Positions 14,446 to 16,967 of a DNA stretch of 16,967 nt are shown here, one piece after another. The DNA comes from JAAYJT01 sp037446395 (lineage in GTDB: Bacteria; Bacteroidota; Bacteroidia; Bacteroidales; JAAYJT01), in contig JBBIIP010000040.1 of the NCBI GenBank assembly GCA_037446395.1, forward strand, positions 1 to 16,967, in the 5' to 3' direction. A model generated the notes under the pieces. It did not search any database and was not told the origin of the DNA. It worked only from the letters and a program-made list of their open reading frames with translations. Position numbers and translations under genes: made by a program. Within the stretch, counting starts at the first letter, position 1. The number at the start of each line of letters is the position of its first letter.

Positions 14446-16929
14446 TCATTGATTGGCTGGTATGATTTTTCCATCACTCACTTTCACCACAAATGCCTCC
14501 TTATAGCCCTTGGCTTGCATGCTGTTTCTTAATAAAATTGCGGCATTCATGGTTTCTTCACAACCAACTACATACCGGTAGATAGTGCCGTCAAAATAGC
14601 TTTTTAATCCAACTACATTACGCCAAAGCGGATCATTCAGGTCAATGGTGCGTCGGGCAGCGGCCAATTGCACTCCAAAACAGGCTTCCGAAGCAGTACT
14701 TGCTCCTGCGTTTGGGCTTGCCTGCAATGCTTCAGGTTGAGAAACATCTGCAGGCTGCTGGGGGGTGTTTGCTGGTTGTGTTTGTGGAGTTGCATCTGAT
14801 GTTTTGAAATCCACTTTTGGAGTTTGACTTTGCTCAACATCATTGGCCACTTCAAGACAATCGGAGAAGAAGCCCGGAGCGAACAGGTAGATATCAACTT
14901 CATCGCCTACATTGAAGATCTTAGGGGTTTTTGCCAGATCTTTGGCCTGCTGATCAAAGTTGAGTACAGTTACTACTGTACGGCGGTTAGCTTGGTGTTC
15001 TTCGGGGGTACACGGTACACCATTTGAACATCGGTTTGTGAGTTTGGTTTCTCCGTATCCTTTAGCAATAATTCGATTTGGCGCAATACCCTGGCTTATG
15101 ATGTATTCCACTGCTGCTTCGGCCCTACGCTGCGACAAACGAATGTTATATTCGTCTGATCCACGACTGTCGGTATGTGAGCCTAACTCAACCCGGATAG
15201 GGTTGTCGCGCATCAGTTGCACCAGCTTGTTGAGTTCTATGGCAGCATCGGGTCGAATAAACCATTTGTCAAAGTCGTAATAGATATTTTCCAGCACAAA
15301 AACCTTGTCAACCTCTATCTTGTCCAGCAATAAATCTCGCGGAGCTGAAAGGCTGGTGGATGGATCGTCCTCACTGAAGCGCACTTTTAGACAATCATGC
15401 AAATATCCATCCTTCATGGCTTTAACAATATAAAGCACGCCTTTCTGTATGGGGGTTTTGTAACTTCCATCTGGCCCGCTTTCCAGCACGTTAACTTTGT
15501 TAGTGCCGGTGTTCACTACGAAAACTTTACTACCTTCGATGGGTTTTAGCGTTTGTTTGTCCTTCACAAAGCCATTCATCATGGCCTCCTTCCCCACCCT
15601 TAATCCTGTTTTGCTATCTATTTTCAACGATGCTTCAAGAGGAAACGGCAATTTTCTTGACCTGAATGCATATATATCATCCTTTCCATAACCTCCAGGA
15701 CGATTCGAACTAAAAAACCCACTCGGTTGGCCCTTGTTAAACATGATGCCAAAATCATCATACGATGAATTCAGCGGAAACTTTAACCCTTCTACCTCTC
15801 CCCAAACAAAGTCTTTGATCAGTTTCGACCTGTAAAGGTCTAATCCCCCATAGCCCGGATGGCCGGCCGAAGAAAAATACAAAATTGTATCATTCAGCAA
15901 ATATGGGAACACATCATTCTCGGTGGTATTGATAGTAGGACCCAAATTGATTGGAGAACTCCATTTGCCACCTGATTGTTTGCTGTAATATAAATCCATT
16001 CCTCCAAAACCTCCAGGCTTATCAGATGAAAAAATGATGGTCTTGCCATCGGTTGTCAGGGTGGCATGGGCTACCGAGTAATCATCACTGTTTAATTGAA
16101 ATGGTTCCTGTACTGTCTTGCTACCCAATGTTTCCACAATATATATTTTTAATTTTCGGGTTGCAATAGTTTCTTTGCCTTTCTTTACACGGTTAGTGGT
16201 GGTGCGAGTGATATAGATCCGGCTGTTATCGGAAACAATAAATGCCGGACCGTCATGATGTGGCTGGTTTAATTTATCTCCGGCAGGCTTTGGAGCTGAA
16301 AAATCACTCCATAAATCTTTGTGAACAGATGGTTCGCTATAATAAAGATTTAGGTAATTATAGTTAGTCCACTTAAAAATACCGCCTTGCGAGAGAGATT
16401 TACCTCTGTCGCTTACGAATAGTATGCCATCTTTGTGCGTGATGGGACTGAAATCAGACCACCCTGAGTTCACTGACTGCATATTCTTTATTTCATATTC
16501 AGAAAGGGTGGGATCAAAGATGAGTGGCTGCATACTATAGCCTGCAAACAAACTTCCCCTGGAATCAGCAGGATTACGCTTGGCAAACTCATTAAAAGCT
16601 TCTTTAGCTTTTTCGTATTCCCCACAGGTTCGAAGTGCCTGGCCAAGATGAAAATACACAATAGGGGGTATATCTTCAAACTCAGCTGCCTTGCTGTACC
16701 AGGACCTGGCTTGTTGAGCTTCATTTATAAGCCTGTAACAATCACCTAACCGTTCTGCTGCCTTGGCTTGAATTTGCTTGTTGCTGGTGCGAAAGGCCTT
16801 CTCATAACTGGGAATAGCCTGTGAAAAGCGGTATAGGTTAAAATCCCGATCACCTCTGCGAAGCTGGCCATAAACCGGAATGCCGATTACAAGTGCCAGT
16901 AAAATAAGTGCCATATTTGCTCTTTTCAT
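14446..16929 (-). CDS. PorE-like OmpA family protein with TPR, PD40 propeller, regulatory-like and C-terminal SPOR-like domains
   Basis: This 827-residue exported protein has a signal peptide at 1-22 (ending PVYGQ). Domains in order: tetratricopeptide-like helices (about 28-125); a WD40-like PD40 beta-propeller (about 140-425) with repeats FSSDKPGGFGGMDLY, FSSAGHPGYGGLDLY and FSSNRPGGYGKDDIY; a carboxypeptidase-regulatory-like beta domain (about 450-515); and an OmpA C-terminal peptidoglycan-binding domain (about 545-660) with TDSRG (Asp587) and LSQRRA (Arg602), the residues that normally hold diaminopimelate. Cys634 and Cys640 probably form the disulfide common in Bacteroidota relatives. This order matches PorE, a periplasmic T9SS component. 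Beyond that lie a Gln/Pro/Thr/Ala-rich linker (about 700-748) and a SPOR-like end (750-816: FGVQLAAARR, IYRYVVG, KGYKEAFVV). Many paralogues share the core order, so identity as PorE itself is unproven. Confidence 0.87.
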   Translation of the reverse strand: MKRANMALILLALVIGIPVYGQLRRGDRDFNLYRFSQAIPSYEKAFRTSNKQIQAKAAERLGDCYRLINEAQQARSWYSKAAEFEDIPPIVYFHLGQALRTCGEYEKAKEAFNEFAKRNPADSRGSLFAGYSMQPLIFDPTLSEYEIKNMQSVNSGWSDFSPITHKDGILFVSDRGKSLSQGGIFKWTNYNYLNLYYSEPSVHKDLWSDFSAPKPAGDKLNQPHHDGPAFIVSDNSRIYITRTTTNRVKKGKETIATRKLKIYIVETLGSKTVQEPFQLNSDDYSVAHATLTTDGKTIIFSSDKPGGFGGMDLYYSKQSGGKWSSPINLGPTINTTENDVFPYLLNDTILYFSSAGHPGYGGLDLYRSKLIKDFVWGEVEGLKFPLNSSYDDFGIMFNKGQPSGFFSSNRPGGYGKDDIYAFRSRKLPFPLEASLKIDSKTGLRVGKEAMMNGFVKDKQTLKPIEGSKVFVVNTGTNKVNVLESGPDGSYKTPIQKGVLYIVKAMKDGYLHDCLKVRFSEDDPSTSLSAPRDLLLDKIEVDKVFVLENIYYDFDKWFIRPDAAIELNKLVQLMRDNPIRVELGSHTDSRGSDEYNIRLSQRRAEAAVEYIISQGIAPNRIIAKGYGETKLTNRCSNGVPCTPEEHQANRRTVVTVLNFDQQAKDLAKTPKIFNVGDEVDIYLFAPGFFSDCLEVANDVEQSQTPKVDFKTSDATPQTQPANTPQQPADVSQPEALQASPNAGASTASEACFGVQLAAARRTIDLNDPLWRNVVGLKSYFDGTIYRYVVGCEETMNAAILLRNSMQAKGYKEAFVVKVSDGKIIPANQ

Positions 16930-16967
16930 AACTTATTTCTTTTCAAGTGTGTGCTTAATTTATCCAT
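16926..16967 (-). CDS. possible 3' end of an upstream CDS overlapping the OmpA-family start by ATGA
   Basis: On the minus strand only one of three frames is open from the window edge. It runs 13 codons (ending THLKRNKL) to a TGA at 16928-16926 that overlaps the ATG of the OmpA-family gene as ATGA. Such 4-base overlaps are typical of translationally coupled operon genes. Thirteen codons carry no statistical weight by themselves, and no family can be recognised. In many Bacteroidota a PorP/SprF-type gene precedes an OmpA/PD40 gene, but these few residues do not show that. Confidence 0.35.
   Translation of the reverse strand: MDKLSTHLKRNKL

Noticed and set aside
1..16967. Search for a CRISPR array, toxin-antitoxin, defence, prophage, transposase or retron system.
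   Set aside because: No direct-repeat array, transposase, integrase, reverse transcriptase or tRNA-like structure was recognised; the window is mainly ordinary chromosomal genes.

Overview
The window looks like a chromosomal segment of a Bacteroidota bacterium. Four things support this: a CotH-family exoprotein ending in a type IX secretion (T9SS) sorting domain; an OmpA/PD40 protein with the domain order of PorE; families common in that phylum (DUF2279, DUF2891, C69 dipeptidase, a 'sensor of ECF-type sigma factor' protein); and several intergenic matches to the Bacteroidota -7 promoter element TAnnTTTG, with few strong Shine-Dalgarno sites. Genus or species cannot be read from the sequence. 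I see no insertion sequence, CRISPR array, tRNA or rRNA.

Left part (1-5481, + strand): the AT-rich edge carries an open frame that overlaps the start of an SsnA-like amidohydrolase. Next come an exported DUF2891 protein and an exported C69 dipeptidase 20 bases apart, probably one transcript, and then a DUF2279 envelope protein.

Middle part (5616-11337, + strand): a TAnnTTTG promoter precedes a tight four-gene run. It encodes a Cys-containing lipoprotein, an ECF sigma factor with a GTG start, a one-pass membrane protein in the anti-sigma position, and a periplasmic CpxP/Spy-like sensor. This looks like an envelope-stress signalling unit without a classical zinc anti-sigma domain. It is followed, behind its own TAnnTTTG match, by a CotH-kinase/lamin-tail/T9SS protein, and then by a class III-like PPK2 polyphosphate kinase.

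Right part (- strand): clpB runs tail-to-tail with ppk2, with only 6 bases between the stop codons. A noncoding stretch of about 510 bases holds a centred dyad and a likely terminator. The last full gene is a PorE-like OmpA protein with an extra C-terminal SPOR-like domain. Its start overlaps by ATGA with an open frame running off the window edge.

Taken together the segment is rich in envelope functions (exported hydrolases, lipoprotein, sigma/sensor unit, T9SS substrate, peptidoglycan-anchored OmpA), plus two cytoplasmic stress genes (ppk2, clpB). The least conventional parts are the lipoprotein-led ECF unit and the OmpA+SPOR fusion. Nothing here clearly amounts to a wholly new defence or mobile system.
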